A DNA stretch of 64,000 nt, taken from the NCBI RefSeq assembly GCF_005298075.1, contig NZ_SZZH01000001.1, positions 1,550,001-1,614,000 on the forward strand, written 5' to 3'. This DNA is from Nakamurella flava. Its GTDB lineage: Bacteria > Actinomycetota > Actinomycetes > Mycobacteriales > Nakamurellaceae. Shown piece after piece: positions 14,033 to 23,966 of this stretch. The notes under the pieces are model-generated. The model was given only the letters and a program-made list of their open reading frames with translations. It was not told the origin of the DNA and made no database searches. Within the stretch, counting starts at the first letter, position 1. Every line of letters begins with the position of its first letter. The translations under genes and the position numbers were made by a program.

Positions 14033-15148
14033 GTGAATCTCGACGACCAGGCCGCCCTGCGCAACCTCGACGCAACACTGACCAGCATCGAGGCCGTGGT
14101 CGACGTCGACAAGCTGAAGGCGACCATCGCCGAACTCTCCGAGCAGGCCAGCGCGCCCGACCTGTGGAACGACCAGGAGAAGGCGCAGCAGGTCACCAGC
14201 CGGCTCTCCCACGCCCAGGCCGAACTCAAGCGCGTCCAGGATCTCCGCAGCCGCGTCGACGATCTCGAGGTGCTGTTCGAGCTGGCCGACGAAGACCCGG
14301 ACACCCTCCCCGAGGCCCAGCAGGAACTCCTCGATGTGGGCGGCGAGATCGAGCAGATGGAGGTCCGGACCCTGCTGTCCGGCGAGTACGACGCCCGTGA
14401 GGCGCTGGTCACCATCCGGTCCGAGGCCGGCGGGGTCGACGCGGCGGACTTCGCCGAGATGCTGATGCGGATGTACCTGCGCTGGTCCGAGCGGCACGGC
14501 TATTCCGCCGAGGTCTATGACACCTCCTACGCCGAAGAGGCCGGCATCAAGTCGGCCACCTTCCAGGTCAAGGCTCCCTACGCCTACGGCACCCTGTCGG
14601 TCGAGCAGGGCACGCACCGCCTGGTCCGTATCTCGCCGTTCGACAACCAGGGCCGGCGCCAGACCTCGTTCGCCGGGGTCGAGGTGGTTCCGGTCGTGGA
14701 GACCAGCGACCACGTCGAGATCGACGAGAAAGAACTGCGCGTCGACGTCTACCGCTCCTCCGGTCCCGGCGGGCAGGGCGTCAACACCACCGACTCCGCC
14801 GTGCGCATCACCCACCTGCCCACCGGGATCGTGGTGTCCTGCCAGAACGAACGCTCGCAGATCCAGAACCGCGCCTCGGCGATGGCCGTCCTGCAGGCCA
14901 AGCTGCTGGTCCGCCGCCGCGAGGAGGAGAAGGCGGCCATGGACGCACTCAAGGACGCCGGGAACTCCTGGGGCAACCAGATGCGCTCCTACGTGCTGCA
15001 CCCGTACCAGATGGTGAAGGACCTGCGGACGAACTTCGAGGTCGGCAACCCGGGCGCCGTGTTCGACGGCGAGATCGACGGGTTCATCGAGGCCGGCATC
15101 CGCTGGCGCCGCTCTACCGAGACCGAAGCGGCCGCGGCCGGCGCCTGA
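14033..15148 (+). CDS. prfB: Peptide chain release factor 2
   Basis: Recognises UGA/UAA stop codons and triggers peptide release in the ribosome. The anticodon-like SPF tripeptide is seen in [18 protein letters not shown] (about residue 202), and the universal catalytic GGQ in [15 protein letters not shown] (about residue 246). The length of 371 is normal. The gene is a single continuous frame, with no internal UGA or slippery site, so the autoregulatory +1 frameshift known from enteric prfB is absent. Begins at GTG with the -10 element just upstream. Confidence 0.97.
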   Translation: MNLDDQAALRNLDATLTSIEAVVDVDKLKATIAELSEQASAPDLWNDQEKAQQVTSRLSHAQAELKRVQDLRSRVDDLEVLFELADEDPDTLPEAQQELLDVGGEIEQMEVRTLLSGEYDAREALVTIRSEAGGVDAADFAEMLMRMYLRWSERHGYSAEVYDTSYAEEAGIKSATFQVKAPYAYGTLSVEQGTHRLVRISPFDNQGRRQTSFAGVEVVPVVETSDHVEIDEKELRVDVYRSSGPGGQGVNTTDSAVRITHLPTGIVVSCQNERSQIQNRASAMAVLQAKLLVRRREEEKAAMDALKDAGNSWGNQMRSYVLHPYQMVKDLRTNFEVGNPGAVFDGEIDGFIEAGIRWRRSTETEAAAAGA

Positions 15149-15164
15149 TCGCCGGCGCCGCCGC

Positions 15165-16817
15165 TCAGATGGGCTCGGTCATCCGCCGCAGCCCATCAGC
15201 CAGTTCGTCCTCCTCGTAGGCCAGGTGGGACAGCAGCAGATCCGAGAGCTCGTCGCAGAGCCGGGTGATCGGCGCGGTGCCCGCTCCGCCGGTCCCCTCC
15301 CCATCGCGGTGGCCCGGCTCCTGCACCAGAGCGACGAGCGCCCGATCGAACCGATCCAGGACGTCGGCGATCACGACGTGCTCGGCCTCCAGGCGTTCCA
15401 GGACGGCCCCGAGGGACGCATCCGAACGCGCCAGCGCCGGGAACATGTGCGCGTCCTCCACGGCATGGTGGATCGTCACGATGCGGCAGTAGGACGCGCA
15501 GAACGAGCCCAGCGTCCAGTGGTTCTGGCGGAGCGTCATGGCCGCGATGAGCGACCGCGCGGTCGCCGGGTCCAGGTCGCCCTGCGCGACCTGGGCGACG
15601 GCGGCCTGGATCTGCACCAGCTCCGACCGGAGGTGGTCGTGGATGGCGACGAGATCGCGGTAGTTGTCGCGCATCCCGGGACCGGCCGGCCCTCCGGGTG
15701 ATCCGGCCGCCGGCGCCGAGGCCGCTGCCGTCCCGGTCCGCCGGACGACCCGCGGTCGGTCGGCCACGGCCAGCCCGCCGGCGTCGCCCCAGGACCCGCT
15801 GCGCTCCGACCCGCCGTCGGTCGCCAGCATGGCCGCCACCGAGATGCGCTCGAACGGAACTCCTGTCGGGTCCGGGACGGGTTCGTCCTCAGCGGTGGCG
15901 GACGCCACCGGTGGGGTCACCGGGACGGCGGCCCGGGCGTTCGCGACCCGTTCCCGCACATCCGGTGCGACCTCCTTCGCGAAAGTGTTCAACACCGAGA
16001 GGATGTCGCCCGTCGGGCCGAGGACGAAGGTGGAGAAACCCTGTCCCAGCACCAGTTCGGTCAACTGTTCGGCCCACTGCTCGGGGGTTCCGTCGAGGAA
16101 ACCGCTCCCGGTCATGGTGAACCGGCCGTTGACGTTGTAGATCCGTCGGACATCGGCGGGCGACCGGCCCGCGTCGATGATGCACCGGTCGAGGTGGCCG
16201 CTGAGCGCACCGATCTCGTCGAATCCGGCGTAGGCCTGGGAGGGCACCCAGCCGTCGGCGAGGCGGGCCGTCAGGTCCAGCATCCGCGGCCGGTAGGAAC
16301 CCAGCCAGATCTGGATCGGGTGCGCCGGCCGCGGCCCGGGGGCGGCGCCGCGCAGCGAGTGGAACCGGCCGTCCCGGGTGACGGGGCTCTCGCCGTCCCA
16401 GATGGCGCGGACGATGTCGACCGCCTCTTCCAGAGCGGTCACCGCGTCTCCGGACGACAGTTCGGCCGCTCCCATCCCGGCGATGGCGTCGCGGAAGTAG
16501 CCCGCGCCCAGGCCCAGTTCGACCCGTCCGCCGCTGAGGAGGTCGAGACTGGCGGCGGCGCGGGCGAGCACGGCGGGCGGTCGCAGCGGCACGCAGGCGA
16601 CGTCAGGGAAAAGTCGGATCGTCTCGGTGGCGGCGGACAGGTGGGACAGCAACGTCCAGGTGTCGAGCAGGTCGGGGTTGTACGGATGGTCCTGCACGCC
16701 CACGAGGTCCAGGCCGGCGGACTCGGCCTCCTGGGCCAGGCGCACCACGGCTCCCGGCCGCGAAGCGGGGTTGGGAAGGAACACGCCGAAAGACACCTCG
16801 TGACCGAGGTCTGGCAT
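15165..16817 (-). CDS. Luciferase-like (F420/flavin) monooxygenase fused to hemerythrin domain
   Basis: Residues about 5-290 form an LLM-class oxidoreductase: SFGVFLPNPASRP at the start, GVQDHPYNPDLLDTW and LSGGRVELGLGAGYF in the barrel, all standard in this class. After a disordered Gly/Pro/Ala linker (about 295-370), a hemerythrin HHE domain begins (YRDLVAIHDHLRSEL), with iron ligands at IHHAVEDAHMFP, EAEHVVI and LLSHLAYEEDEL. A single-chain pairing of a deazaflavin/flavin enzyme with a di-iron O2/NO-binding module suggests redox sensing or oxygen handling in catalysis. ATG with GGAG seven bases upstream. Converges on prfB. Confidence 0.9.
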   Translation of the reverse strand: MPDLGHEVSFGVFLPNPASRPGAVVRLAQEAESAGLDLVGVQDHPYNPDLLDTWTLLSHLSAATETIRLFPDVACVPLRPPAVLARAAASLDLLSGGRVELGLGAGYFRDAIAGMGAAELSSGDAVTALEEAVDIVRAIWDGESPVTRDGRFHSLRGAAPGPRPAHPIQIWLGSYRPRMLDLTARLADGWVPSQAYAGFDEIGALSGHLDRCIIDAGRSPADVRRIYNVNGRFTMTGSGFLDGTPEQWAEQLTELVLGQGFSTFVLGPTGDILSVLNTFAKEVAPDVRERVANARAAVPVTPPVASATAEDEPVPDPTGVPFERISVAAMLATDGGSERSGSWGDAGGLAVADRPRVVRRTGTAAASAPAAGSPGGPAGPGMRDNYRDLVAIHDHLRSELVQIQAAVAQVAQGDLDPATARSLIAAMTLRQNHWTLGSFCASYCRIVTIHHAVEDAHMFPALARSDASLGAVLERLEAEHVVIADVLDRFDRALVALVQEPGHRDGEGTGGAGTAPITRLCDELSDLLLSHLAYEEDELADGLRRMTEPI

Positions 16818-16975
16818 CGTGAGCTCCCTTTCGACATCACCCGGCCCCGCCCGGGTCAGCTCACGGTAGGGCAGGCCGGCAGTCCCCGCTCGACGGCGTC
16901 CAGGGTTGTGGACACCGTCGGAGCCCTGGAGTGGCCGCGGGTCCCGGCGGCAACGAAGACCGTCGGCGCAACGCA

Positions 16976-17007
16976 GAAGGCCCGACCGGCGAACCGGTCG
17001 GGCCTTC
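16976..17007 (-). terminator. tRNA terminator hairpin
   Basis: A perfect 14-bp stem (16976-16989 with 16994-17007) closed, on the minus strand, by a UUCG tetraloop lies ten bases past the 3' end of the tRNA. No long U-tract follows. Confidence 0.75.
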
Positions 17008-17016
17008 TAACTGGAG

Positions 17017-17090
17017 TAGCGGGGGCAGGATTCGAACCTGCGACCTCTGGGTTATGAGCCCAGCGAGCTACCGAGCTGCTCCACCCCGCG
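17017..17090 (-). tRNA. Initiator tRNA-fMet (CAU)
   Basis: The minus strand folds as a 74-nt tRNA: acceptor CGCGGGG, D-arm with AGCTCGGTAGCT, anticodon arm CTGGG-CTCATAA-CCCAG, and T-arm with GGTTCGAATCC. Two initiator features are visible: the first acceptor base (C1) is unpaired with position 72 (U), and the anticodon stem has three consecutive G-C pairs before the loop. CCA is not encoded. It is therefore called initiator, not elongator, tRNA-Met. Confidence 0.95.
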
Positions 17091-17143
17091 TTGGTAGAAC
17101 TACTGTAACAAGCGGATGACGTGAACACCAAATCCATACCCTC

Positions 17144-17205
17144 GCAACGACTGTGGCGCCCGCCACGTCCCCCGGGGAGGACGGAACGGGCGCCACGATC
17201 GTTGC
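17144..17205 (-). terminator. Long hairpin terminator after UPF0182 gene
   Basis: GTGGCGCCCG (17153-17162) pairs with CGGGCGCCAC (17187-17196), extended outward by GCAACGA (17144-17150) with TCGTTGC (17199-17205). It lies directly downstream of the minus-strand stop at 17218. Confidence 0.75.
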
Positions 17206-17217
17206 GGCCCTGCCGGG

Positions 17218-20157
17218 TCAGCCGGACGGCGCCGTCGATGCCGCCGGGGTCTGGGTGGCTGCCGACGCCAGCGACAGATAATTGTTGACCGCGTTCTGCA
17301 GGTCCTGGGTCGCCTGGCCGACGCGGACGAGATCACCGGAAGTGCTGGCCGCCTGCAGCGCGCTCTCCGCCTGGTCCATCGCCTGCAGGGCGTCCTGCAG
17401 GTTGGCTGGGAGAGCAGCCTGGCTGGTCGGGCTCGCCGAGGACGAATTCTGAGTGAGCGTGGTCCCGTTGCTGGGGATGGGTGTGGTTCCGTCCCCGTCC
17501 GGCGTCTCGACCGGGGTGGCCTGGTTCAACGCCTGTACGAGGGTGTTACCCACTCCGACTCGGCCGGCGTACCAGACCAGCACCTTGTTCAGCTGCGGAT
17601 AGGACGACGTGGAGGACGCCTGGCCTTGGATGTAGAACGGCTCGACATAGAGCAGGCCGTCGTTGACCGGCAGGGTGAGCAGGTTACCGAAGATGACCCG
17701 CGATCCGCCCTGCTGCTGAGACAGCGTCACCAGCGAGCTGACTTCCTGGGTCGTCCTGAAGAGCTGCTGCACCTGAGCGGGGCCGGGCGTTTGGGTATTC
17801 GTCGGTAGTCGCAGGACGGTGATCTTGCCGTAGTCGGCCGGGTCGGAGGACGCCGAGACGTAGGCACTCATGAACTCCCGCTGGAAACCGGTGAGCACGC
17901 TCGTCAGCTGGAAACTGGCGTTCTGCGCGCCCGGCAGCTGGACCTGTAGGTAATACGGCGGCTGTGGGGCCTTCACGGTGTCGGACACGGTGGGGTCATC
18001 CGGCACCCGCCAGAATCCGGAGTTCTGGAAGAACTCGACCGGGTTGTCGACGTTGTACTTGACCAGCAGCGACCGCTGCACCTCGAAGAGGTCCTGCGGG
18101 TAGCGGAAATGGGCCTGCAGGTCAGCGCTGACATCGGACTTGGCCTTGATGAGCCCGGGGAAGACGCCCTCCCAGGCCTTGAGTACCGGGTCCTGCTGGT
18201 CGATGCCGTAGAGGGAGACCGTGCCGTCGTAGGCGTCGACCGTGGCCTTCACCGAGTTGCGGATGTAGGAGACCTGGGTGGCCGCTTGGCCCGCGGCGCC
18301 CCGCGCCGAGAGCGAGTTGTTGGTCGCGTCGGACAGGGTCACGGTCTGGGCGTACGGGTAGTTGGTCGCCGTGGTGTACGCGTCGACGATCCAGACGATG
18401 CGGCCGTCGACCACTGCCGGGTAGGCCTTGGTGTCGGGGGTGAGGAACGGCGCCGCCTTCTTCACTCGGTCGATCGGGTCCCGGTTGTACAGGATCTTGG
18501 AGTTGGCGTTGATCTCGCCGGAGAAGAGGAAGTTCTGTTCGCCGTACTGGGTGGCGAACACCAGCCGTTGGAACAGGTTCCCGACCGAGACGCCACCGGA
18601 GCCGGTGTAGGTGTACGACGAGCTGTCGGTGTCGTACTCGCGCGGCTGGCCCCCGTCCGCACCCACGATCGCGTAGGGCGGGACCAGCTGGCCGTAGTAC
18701 GTCCGCGGCTGCGTCACCGGGATCGATGACGTGGACTGGCCCTCGGCGTTGATGGAGGCCAGGTCGGAGACGACGTAGTTGGGGTAGCCGTTGGGCGCCT
18801 GGTTGGCCGGGGCGGCGATGAAGCCGTCGCCGTGCGTGTAGACGAAGTGCTGGTTGATCCAGTCCCGCTGGCCGTCGTTGAGGTTCTGCGCGTCCAGCTC
18901 CCGCAGCGCGACCACGAAGTCCTGGGTCTGCTGATTGCCGCTGCTGTCGGTGACGGGGTACCGGTCCATCGCCAACTGGTCCGGGAAGCCGTAGAAGTTC
19001 CGCAACTGCTGCTGCTGGGTGAACGTCGGGGACAGCACGTTCGGATCCAGCAATCGTGCGTTGGGCAGCGTCGTCTGGTCGCCCACGATGTCGCGGGGGT
19101 TCCCGGCCAGCACGCCCGGATACTGGACGTAGTTGATCTCGTCGTCGCGGATGTCGTACGCGTTCCGCGTCGCTTCGATGTTGCGGGCGATGAAGTCAGG
19201 TTCCCGGTTGATGCCGTTGGGGTTGACGACCACCTGCTGCAGCACCAGCGGCCACACCCCGCCGATCAGCACGCTGGACAGCACCAGCAGACCGAGGGCG
19301 ATGGCCGGCAGCTTGACCGACCGGGTGATCGCGCCGGCGACGAAACCCACGGCGCAGATGGCCGCGATCACCATCAGGATGATCTTGGCTGGGAGCACCG
19401 CGTTGACGTCGGTGTACGAGGCCCCGGTGAAGCTGGGGTTGCGGTTGGAGAAGAGCAGCTCGTACCGGTCGAACCAGTACTGCACCGCCTTGAGCAGCAC
19501 GAAGACCGCCACCAGCAGGGACAGCTGCAGGGTCGCCGCCGACGTGATCCGGCGACCGGGGCCGCCGAGCCGGATGCCGCCGAACAGGTACTGCACCACC
19601 GCGACGGCGATGAAGCAGATGACCGTGATGACGAACAGCCAGCTCAGGATCAGCTGGATCAACGGCAGGCGGAAGACGTAGAAGCCGACGTCGTTACCGA
19701 ACTGCGGGTCGACCGTGCCGAAGTCGCCGCCGTTGAGAAAGAGCTGGATCGTCGCCCACTCGCTCTGGGCCGACAGACCGCAGACCAGGCCGACGATGCC
19801 CGAGAGGCCGAAGGCGAACAGCCGCGGCCGCGCGGTGACCACCGAGCGGTAGGGGGCGAGCGGGTCGACCTCGTTCGTCGGGACAAAGACCGGACGGGAC
19901 CGGTAGGAGAGGAACAGCGCGAGGAAGAGCAGGCCGGCGGCACCGACACCGGCGATGAGGAACAGCACGACGCGGCTGACCGCCTGGGTGGTGAACACCT
20001 CCCGGTAGCCGACCTCGCCGTACCAGAGCCAGTCGACGTAGATGCCGACGAACTGGAACCACAGGATGGCGGCTACCGCCAAGGCGACCAGCGCGATGAG
20101 GACGCGTCTGGCTCGCTTGGAGATGGTCGGTAAGCCGGCTGGGGGCCGTACGGCCAC
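17218..20157 (-). CDS. UPF0182 family membrane protein
   Basis: The 979-residue protein has a seven-helix N-terminal membrane part (about 18-300; e.g. VLIALVALAVAAILWFQFVG, LFAFGLSGIVGLVCGLSAQS), a large extracytoplasmic domain with the conserved RNIEATRNAYDI, and an acidic/Ser-Thr tail. It matches the uncharacterised COG1615 family, Rv3193c in M. tuberculosis. GTG start with GAGGAG upstream. Length and layout are normal for the family. Role unknown. It is next to the PDZ protease gene, as in mycobacteria. Confidence 0.92.
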   Translation of the reverse strand: MAVRPPAGLPTISKRARRVLIALVALAVAAILWFQFVGIYVDWLWYGEVGYREVFTTQAVSRVVLFLIAGVGAAGLLFLALFLSYRSRPVFVPTNEVDPLAPYRSVVTARPRLFAFGLSGIVGLVCGLSAQSEWATIQLFLNGGDFGTVDPQFGNDVGFYVFRLPLIQLILSWLFVITVICFIAVAVVQYLFGGIRLGGPGRRITSAATLQLSLLVAVFVLLKAVQYWFDRYELLFSNRNPSFTGASYTDVNAVLPAKIILMVIAAICAVGFVAGAITRSVKLPAIALGLLVLSSVLIGGVWPLVLQQVVVNPNGINREPDFIARNIEATRNAYDIRDDEINYVQYPGVLAGNPRDIVGDQTTLPNARLLDPNVLSPTFTQQQQLRNFYGFPDQLAMDRYPVTDSSGNQQTQDFVVALRELDAQNLNDGQRDWINQHFVYTHGDGFIAAPANQAPNGYPNYVVSDLASINAEGQSTSSIPVTQPRTYYGQLVPPYAIVGADGGQPREYDTDSSSYTYTGSGGVSVGNLFQRLVFATQYGEQNFLFSGEINANSKILYNRDPIDRVKKAAPFLTPDTKAYPAVVDGRIVWIVDAYTTATNYPYAQTVTLSDATNNSLSARGAAGQAATQVSYIRNSVKATVDAYDGTVSLYGIDQQDPVLKAWEGVFPGLIKAKSDVSADLQAHFRYPQDLFEVQRSLLVKYNVDNPVEFFQNSGFWRVPDDPTVSDTVKAPQPPYYLQVQLPGAQNASFQLTSVLTGFQREFMSAYVSASSDPADYGKITVLRLPTNTQTPGPAQVQQLFRTTQEVSSLVTLSQQQGGSRVIFGNLLTLPVNDGLLYVEPFYIQGQASSTSSYPQLNKVLVWYAGRVGVGNTLVQALNQATPVETPDGDGTTPIPSNGTTLTQNSSSASPTSQAALPANLQDALQAMDQAESALQAASTSGDLVRVGQATQDLQNAVNNYLSLASAATQTPAASTAPSG

Positions 20158-20333
20158 TGGGACTCCTCACGTTCGTCAACGATCGGGGCCCCGGTGTGAC
20201 GGACGCCGGACCCCGCACCTCCAACTGTAAGCAGGGCCGCAGGGTTCCCCGGGGAAACGCACAGCGGACTGTTGTGCAACCGTGCCCTGCCGGCTGCGCC
20301 GGCGTCGGCGGCGTCGCATGGCACGATCACGCC

Positions 20334-20897
20334 GTGACGGACCCGCAGCCCGACCCGACCGCAGCCCCGCCGGCGACTCCCGACTGGTGGGAGGACCCCG
20401 ATCTGGCGATCGCGGTCGCCGAGATCGAGGAGTTCGTCGGCACCGCCGGATGGGACGCCGCGCCGCAGATGTTCGCACTGGTGGAGACGGCCACGCTGCT
20501 GGCCGCCGAACCCGGGCTGGCCGACAGCCTCGACGCGACGGCCCGCTTCACCCCCATCGCGCAGGACCCGCTGCCCGCCGACGAGTTGTCGGACGCACTC
20601 GCCGCGATCTCCTGGCCGCACGAAGTGGCCGGTTGCGTGCTGAGCCAGGAGATCGTCGTCCTGCCACCGACGGCGGAGGACAGTCTGTCCGCCGATCCGG
20701 CGGTGGCCGCGGGCGAGGCGGCCGCCCATCCCGACCGCACGGAGGCGCGGCTGGTCGCCGGGGTGCTCCGCGAAAACGGCGCCGCCTGCCTGCTGCGACT
20801 GCGCGACCGTGACGATCAGCCCCTGCGAGGTGCCGACCTCGCCCCCAACCTCATCGCGGCCCTGCGGATGACGTTCCTGGAGGACGCCGACAGCTGA
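20334..20897 (+). CDS. PPA1309 family protein
   Basis: The 187-residue product has DPDLAIAVAEIEEFVGTAGW and QMFALVETATLLAAEP near the N-terminus and VLRENGAACLLRLR near the C-terminus, matching a small actinobacteria-specific family of unknown function found beside the UPF0182 gene. Start GTG chosen because similarity to the family begins there. The frame is open upstream but runs into the divergent UPF0182 promoter region. Acidic, no membrane segments. Confidence 0.85.
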   Translation: MTDPQPDPTAAPPATPDWWEDPDLAIAVAEIEEFVGTAGWDAAPQMFALVETATLLAAEPGLADSLDATARFTPIAQDPLPADELSDALAAISWPHEVAGCVLSQEIVVLPPTAEDSLSADPAVAAGEAAAHPDRTEARLVAGVLRENGAACLLRLRDRDDQPLRGADLAPNLIAALRMTFLEDADS

Positions 20898-20904
20898 CCC
20901 CTGG

Positions 20905-21993
20905 TCAGCAGCCGGGCGGGGTACCGCCCGCCCGGATGGTCTCCAGGGCCGACAGAGCGTCATCGAGGGTCGCCACCTTCACCAGCTGCAGACCCTCCGG
21001 CACCTGGGTGCGGGCCTCGGCGCAGTTCCGTTCGGGCACCAGGAACACCGTGGCGCCGGCGTCCCGCGCGGTGATCAGCTTGAGGAGCACCCCGCCGATC
21101 GGGCCGACCGTGCCGTCGATCGACATCGTGCCGGTCCCGGCGATGAATTTGCCGCCGGTGAGGTCCTGGCCACCGAGCTTGTCGATGATGCCGAGGGTGA
21201 ACATCAGCCCGGCCGACGGGCCGCCGATCTGCTCCAGCGAGATGGTGATGGTGAAGGGCGCCGTCGGCCGTTGGACGGCGGAGACCCCCAGATACCCCCG
21301 CTCGGCGGGCTGGGTGGCGTCCTGCCCGGTCGAACCGGCGGGCGGATCGCCGAGCGTCACCTTCACGGTCTGCTCGGCGCCGCCGCGGAGCACCTTGACC
21401 CCGACGACCTGTCCCGGGCTCGTGCCCTGCAGAGCGGTGGACAGGCTGGCGAGGTCGGTGACCGCGGTGTCGTCGATCCCGGTGATCTGATCCTGTGGCT
21501 CGAGCACGCCGGCGCTCGGCGAACCGGCCGGGATGGTGCCGACGTAGACGACCTGCGGGTACCCGAGATGGTTCAGCGCGGCGATCTCGGCGGAGGACTG
21601 GGAGTCACGGAAGGCCTGGGCGTCCTCCGCGCGAACCTGGTCCACGCTCTTGTCGGGCGGGTAGTAGTCCTCCCGGGGGGCCAACGCGTACTCCCCCGTC
21701 GCCCACAGTCCGAGCGCCTGGAACAGCCGCACGCCGTCGGTCACCGAGATGGTCGTCATGTTCAGCTGACCGCCGGCGGGCACCGGATCGTCGACCGATG
21801 TGGGAACGCCGTCACCGCTGAACGACACCACCGGCGTCCCGTCGACGGATCCGAGCGTGTCGAAGGTGACCCCGGGTCCGACGGCCACGTACGGGACCGG
21901 CACCGCCACCCCGATCACCACCAGGACGGCCGTCAGCACGGAGCCGACGACCACGGTGCGGCCGCGCAGGGTGAGCCGGGAGTACCAGGACAT
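20905..21993 (-). CDS. YlbL-type PDZ / Lon-like serine protease, membrane-anchored
   Basis: An N-terminal membrane anchor (about 12-35, TVVVGSVLTAVLVVIGVAVP) is followed by an extracytoplasmic region with a PDZ domain (about 150-220, TIPAGSPSAGVLEPQDQITG) and a Lon-protease (S16) domain. The catalytic Ser lies in EQIGGPSAGLMFTLG and the Lys in GGVLLKLITARDAG, the Ser-Lys dyad of the family. Counterpart of Rv3194c and Bacillus YlbL, thought to process envelope proteins. The ATG at 21993 is chosen because it directly precedes the basic residues and anchor. Converges with the PPA1309 gene. Confidence 0.9.
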   Translation of the reverse strand: MSWYSRLTLRGRTVVVGSVLTAVLVVIGVAVPVPYVAVGPGVTFDTLGSVDGTPVVSFSGDGVPTSVDDPVPAGGQLNMTTISVTDGVRLFQALGLWATGEYALAPREDYYPPDKSVDQVRAEDAQAFRDSQSSAEIAALNHLGYPQVVYVGTIPAGSPSAGVLEPQDQITGIDDTAVTDLASLSTALQGTSPGQVVGVKVLRGGAEQTVKVTLGDPPAGSTGQDATQPAERGYLGVSAVQRPTAPFTITISLEQIGGPSAGLMFTLGIIDKLGGQDLTGGKFIAGTGTMSIDGTVGPIGGVLLKLITARDAGATVFLVPERNCAEARTQVPEGLQLVKVATLDDALSALETIRAGGTPPGC

Positions 21994-22157
21994 GGTTGCG
22001 AACAGTAACCGCGTCGGTGGGGAATCGAGGCGAGTCGCGACGTTCCGCAGTCCGCGTCCGCTCACGGGCCACCGGATCGCCGGCAACAGACCGGGGGTAC
22101 CCGTTTTCGGCCAGGGTTCACTCGAAGCCCGGTGACGAAGTTCAGTACCGTGGACGC

Positions 22158-23549
22158 ATGACGAACCTGCCGTTCGGCTTCTCCCCTTCCGGAGACGACG
22201 ACCCCGACAAGCAGCGACCCGGGTCCGGCGGCGGAGGCGGTCCGACGCCAGGTCCCGGCATGCCGGGGGGCTTCGACCTCTCCCAGCTCGGATCGATGCT
22301 GTCGCAGCTCGGACAGATGATGTCGTCGGCCGGGGCCGCCGGCGAGAACAGCGGCCCGGTGAACTACCACCTGGCCCGGCAGATGGCGACCGCCCAGGTC
22401 CCGGCGTCCCATCCGGCGTCGTCCGTGGACGTCAAGCACGTCGCGGACGCCATCGCGCTGGCCGAGGTCTGGCTGGACGGGGCCACCGCCTTCCCCGCCG
22501 GGGCCACGACGTCCACCGCGTGGACTCCCCGCCAGTGGATCGAGGCCACCATGCCGATGTGGGAGAAATTGTGCTCCCCCATCGCCGAGCAGGTCTCACG
22601 AGCCTGGGTGGACGGTCTGCCGGACCAGGCCAAGGACCAGGCGGGCCCGCTGTTGGCCATGATGGGCTCGATGGGCGGGATGGCCTTCGGGTCGCAGCTC
22701 GGCCAGGGCCTGGCGCAGCTCGCGTCCGAGGTCCTCACCTCGACGGACGTCGGCATCCCGCTGGGGCCGGTGGGCACCGCGGCCCTGCTGCCCCGTTCGG
22801 TGGCCGAGTTCGGAGCCGGCCTCGATCAGCCCGAGGACCAGGTGCGGCTCTACCTGGCCGTGCGGGAGGCCGCCCACCACCGGCTCTACGCCGGTGTGCC
22901 GTGGCTGCGCGACAAGATCATCGCGTTGATCACCGACTACGCCAAGGCCATCTCGGTCGACTTCTCGGCGTTCGAGCAGCTCACCTCGAGCCTGGACCCG
23001 TCCAACCTGACCGACCCGTCGGCCATCGAGTCGGCGCTGGGCCAGGGCATGTTCGAGCCGAAGATCACCCCCGGGCAGCAGGCGGCGATGGCCCAGCTCG
23101 AGACGCTGCTCGCCCTCGTCGAGGGATGGGTCGACACCGTCGTCGCCGAGGCGGTCGGCGACCGGTTGCCGGGCGGGTCGGCCCTGCGCGAGACGCTGCG
23201 GCGTCGCCGGGCCACCGGCGGACCGGCCGAGCAGACCTTCGCCACGCTCATCGGGCTGGAACTGCGGCCCCGACGGCTCCGCGCGGCCGCCGAGCTGTGG
23301 TCGGCGCTGGGCGAGTCCCGGGGCACCGAGGGTCGGGACGCCCTCTGGGGTGACCCGGGCCTGCTGCCGTCACCGAGCGACCTCGACGACCCGGCCGGGT
23401 TCGTCCGCCGGGACCAGGAGTTCAGCGCCCTGCTGGCCTCCATGGAGGGCATCGACGAACTCACCACCGAGGCCTTCGAAGAGCCGGGCAAGGGCGACGA
23501 CACCACGCCGGACGGCCCCGCCGACCCGCCGACCCGTCCGTCATCCTGA
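22158..23549 (+). CDS. DUF2342 zinc-metalloprotease-like protein
   Basis: The 463-residue protein has a Gly/Pro/Met-rich disordered start (about 10-65) and then the DUF2342 fold: QWIEATMPMWEKL, a glycine-rich MGSMGGMAFGSQLGQGLAQL stretch and LAVREAAHHRLYAGVPWL, whose His residues correspond to the proposed zinc site. Rv3195 is the mycobacterial counterpart. TACCGT six bases before the ATG, with no Shine-Dalgarno, suggests a leaderless message. Divergent from the protease gene, as in mycobacteria. Confidence 0.88.
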   Translation: MTNLPFGFSPSGDDDPDKQRPGSGGGGGPTPGPGMPGGFDLSQLGSMLSQLGQMMSSAGAAGENSGPVNYHLARQMATAQVPASHPASSVDVKHVADAIALAEVWLDGATAFPAGATTSTAWTPRQWIEATMPMWEKLCSPIAEQVSRAWVDGLPDQAKDQAGPLLAMMGSMGGMAFGSQLGQGLAQLASEVLTSTDVGIPLGPVGTAALLPRSVAEFGAGLDQPEDQVRLYLAVREAAHHRLYAGVPWLRDKIIALITDYAKAISVDFSAFEQLTSSLDPSNLTDPSAIESALGQGMFEPKITPGQQAAMAQLETLLALVEGWVDTVVAEAVGDRLPGGSALRETLRRRRATGGPAEQTFATLIGLELRPRRLRAAAELWSALGESRGTEGRDALWGDPGLLPSPSDLDDPAGFVRRDQEFSALLASMEGIDELTTEAFEEPGKGDDTTPDGPADPPTRPSS

Positions 23550-23692
23550 CCGGCGCCGGCTCGCCTCGACACACGTTCACGGGGAGAACTGCCCGTTTTC
23601 GGCCTGACCGCCGGGTACGGTGAGCCCGCATCGCTGACCGTCGGTCGCCCGAGGGCAGCGCAGCGTCATGACACTTGCGGAGAGGATCCGAG

Positions 23693-23851
23693 ATGGCCGA
23701 CACCGAGACGTACAACGGGTATTGCGTGAAGTGCAAGGAGAAGCGGGACTTCGACGGCGAGGTCTCCGTGTCCGAGTCCGGACGCCGGATGGCCAAGGGC
23801 ACCTGCCCGGTCTGTGGCACCAAGATGAACCGGATCCTGGGCAAGGCCTGA
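23693..23851 (+). CDS. DUF5679 zinc-ribbon protein
   Basis: The 52-residue protein NGYCVKCKEKRDF ... KGTCPVCGTKMNRILGK has two CxxC knuckles separated by a short strand-turn, a complete zinc ribbon. Length and spacing are standard for DUF5679, a small actinobacterial family of unknown function. GGAGAGG precedes the ATG by about seven bases. Confidence 0.9.
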   Translation: MADTETYNGYCVKCKEKRDFDGEVSVSESGRRMAKGTCPVCGTKMNRILGKA

Positions 23852-23966
23852 TTCCGGCGTGCACACCGGTCGCCGTCGGGCGACCGGTGTGGACAACTCC
23901 CCCCGGCCGGTGGACAACTGCATCCTCCCCGCTGGATTGAGGCACGCTCTCCCCAACCAGGGAGGG

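Noticed and set aside
14033-14200. Programmed +1 frameshift in prfB
   Set aside because: The gene is one open frame from the GTG with no in-frame UGA or CUU-UGA slippery site near the start.
18832-20133. 433-codon plus-strand ORF opposite the UPF0182 gene
   Set aside because: Antisense shadow. The minus-strand product has clear membrane helices and family similarity.
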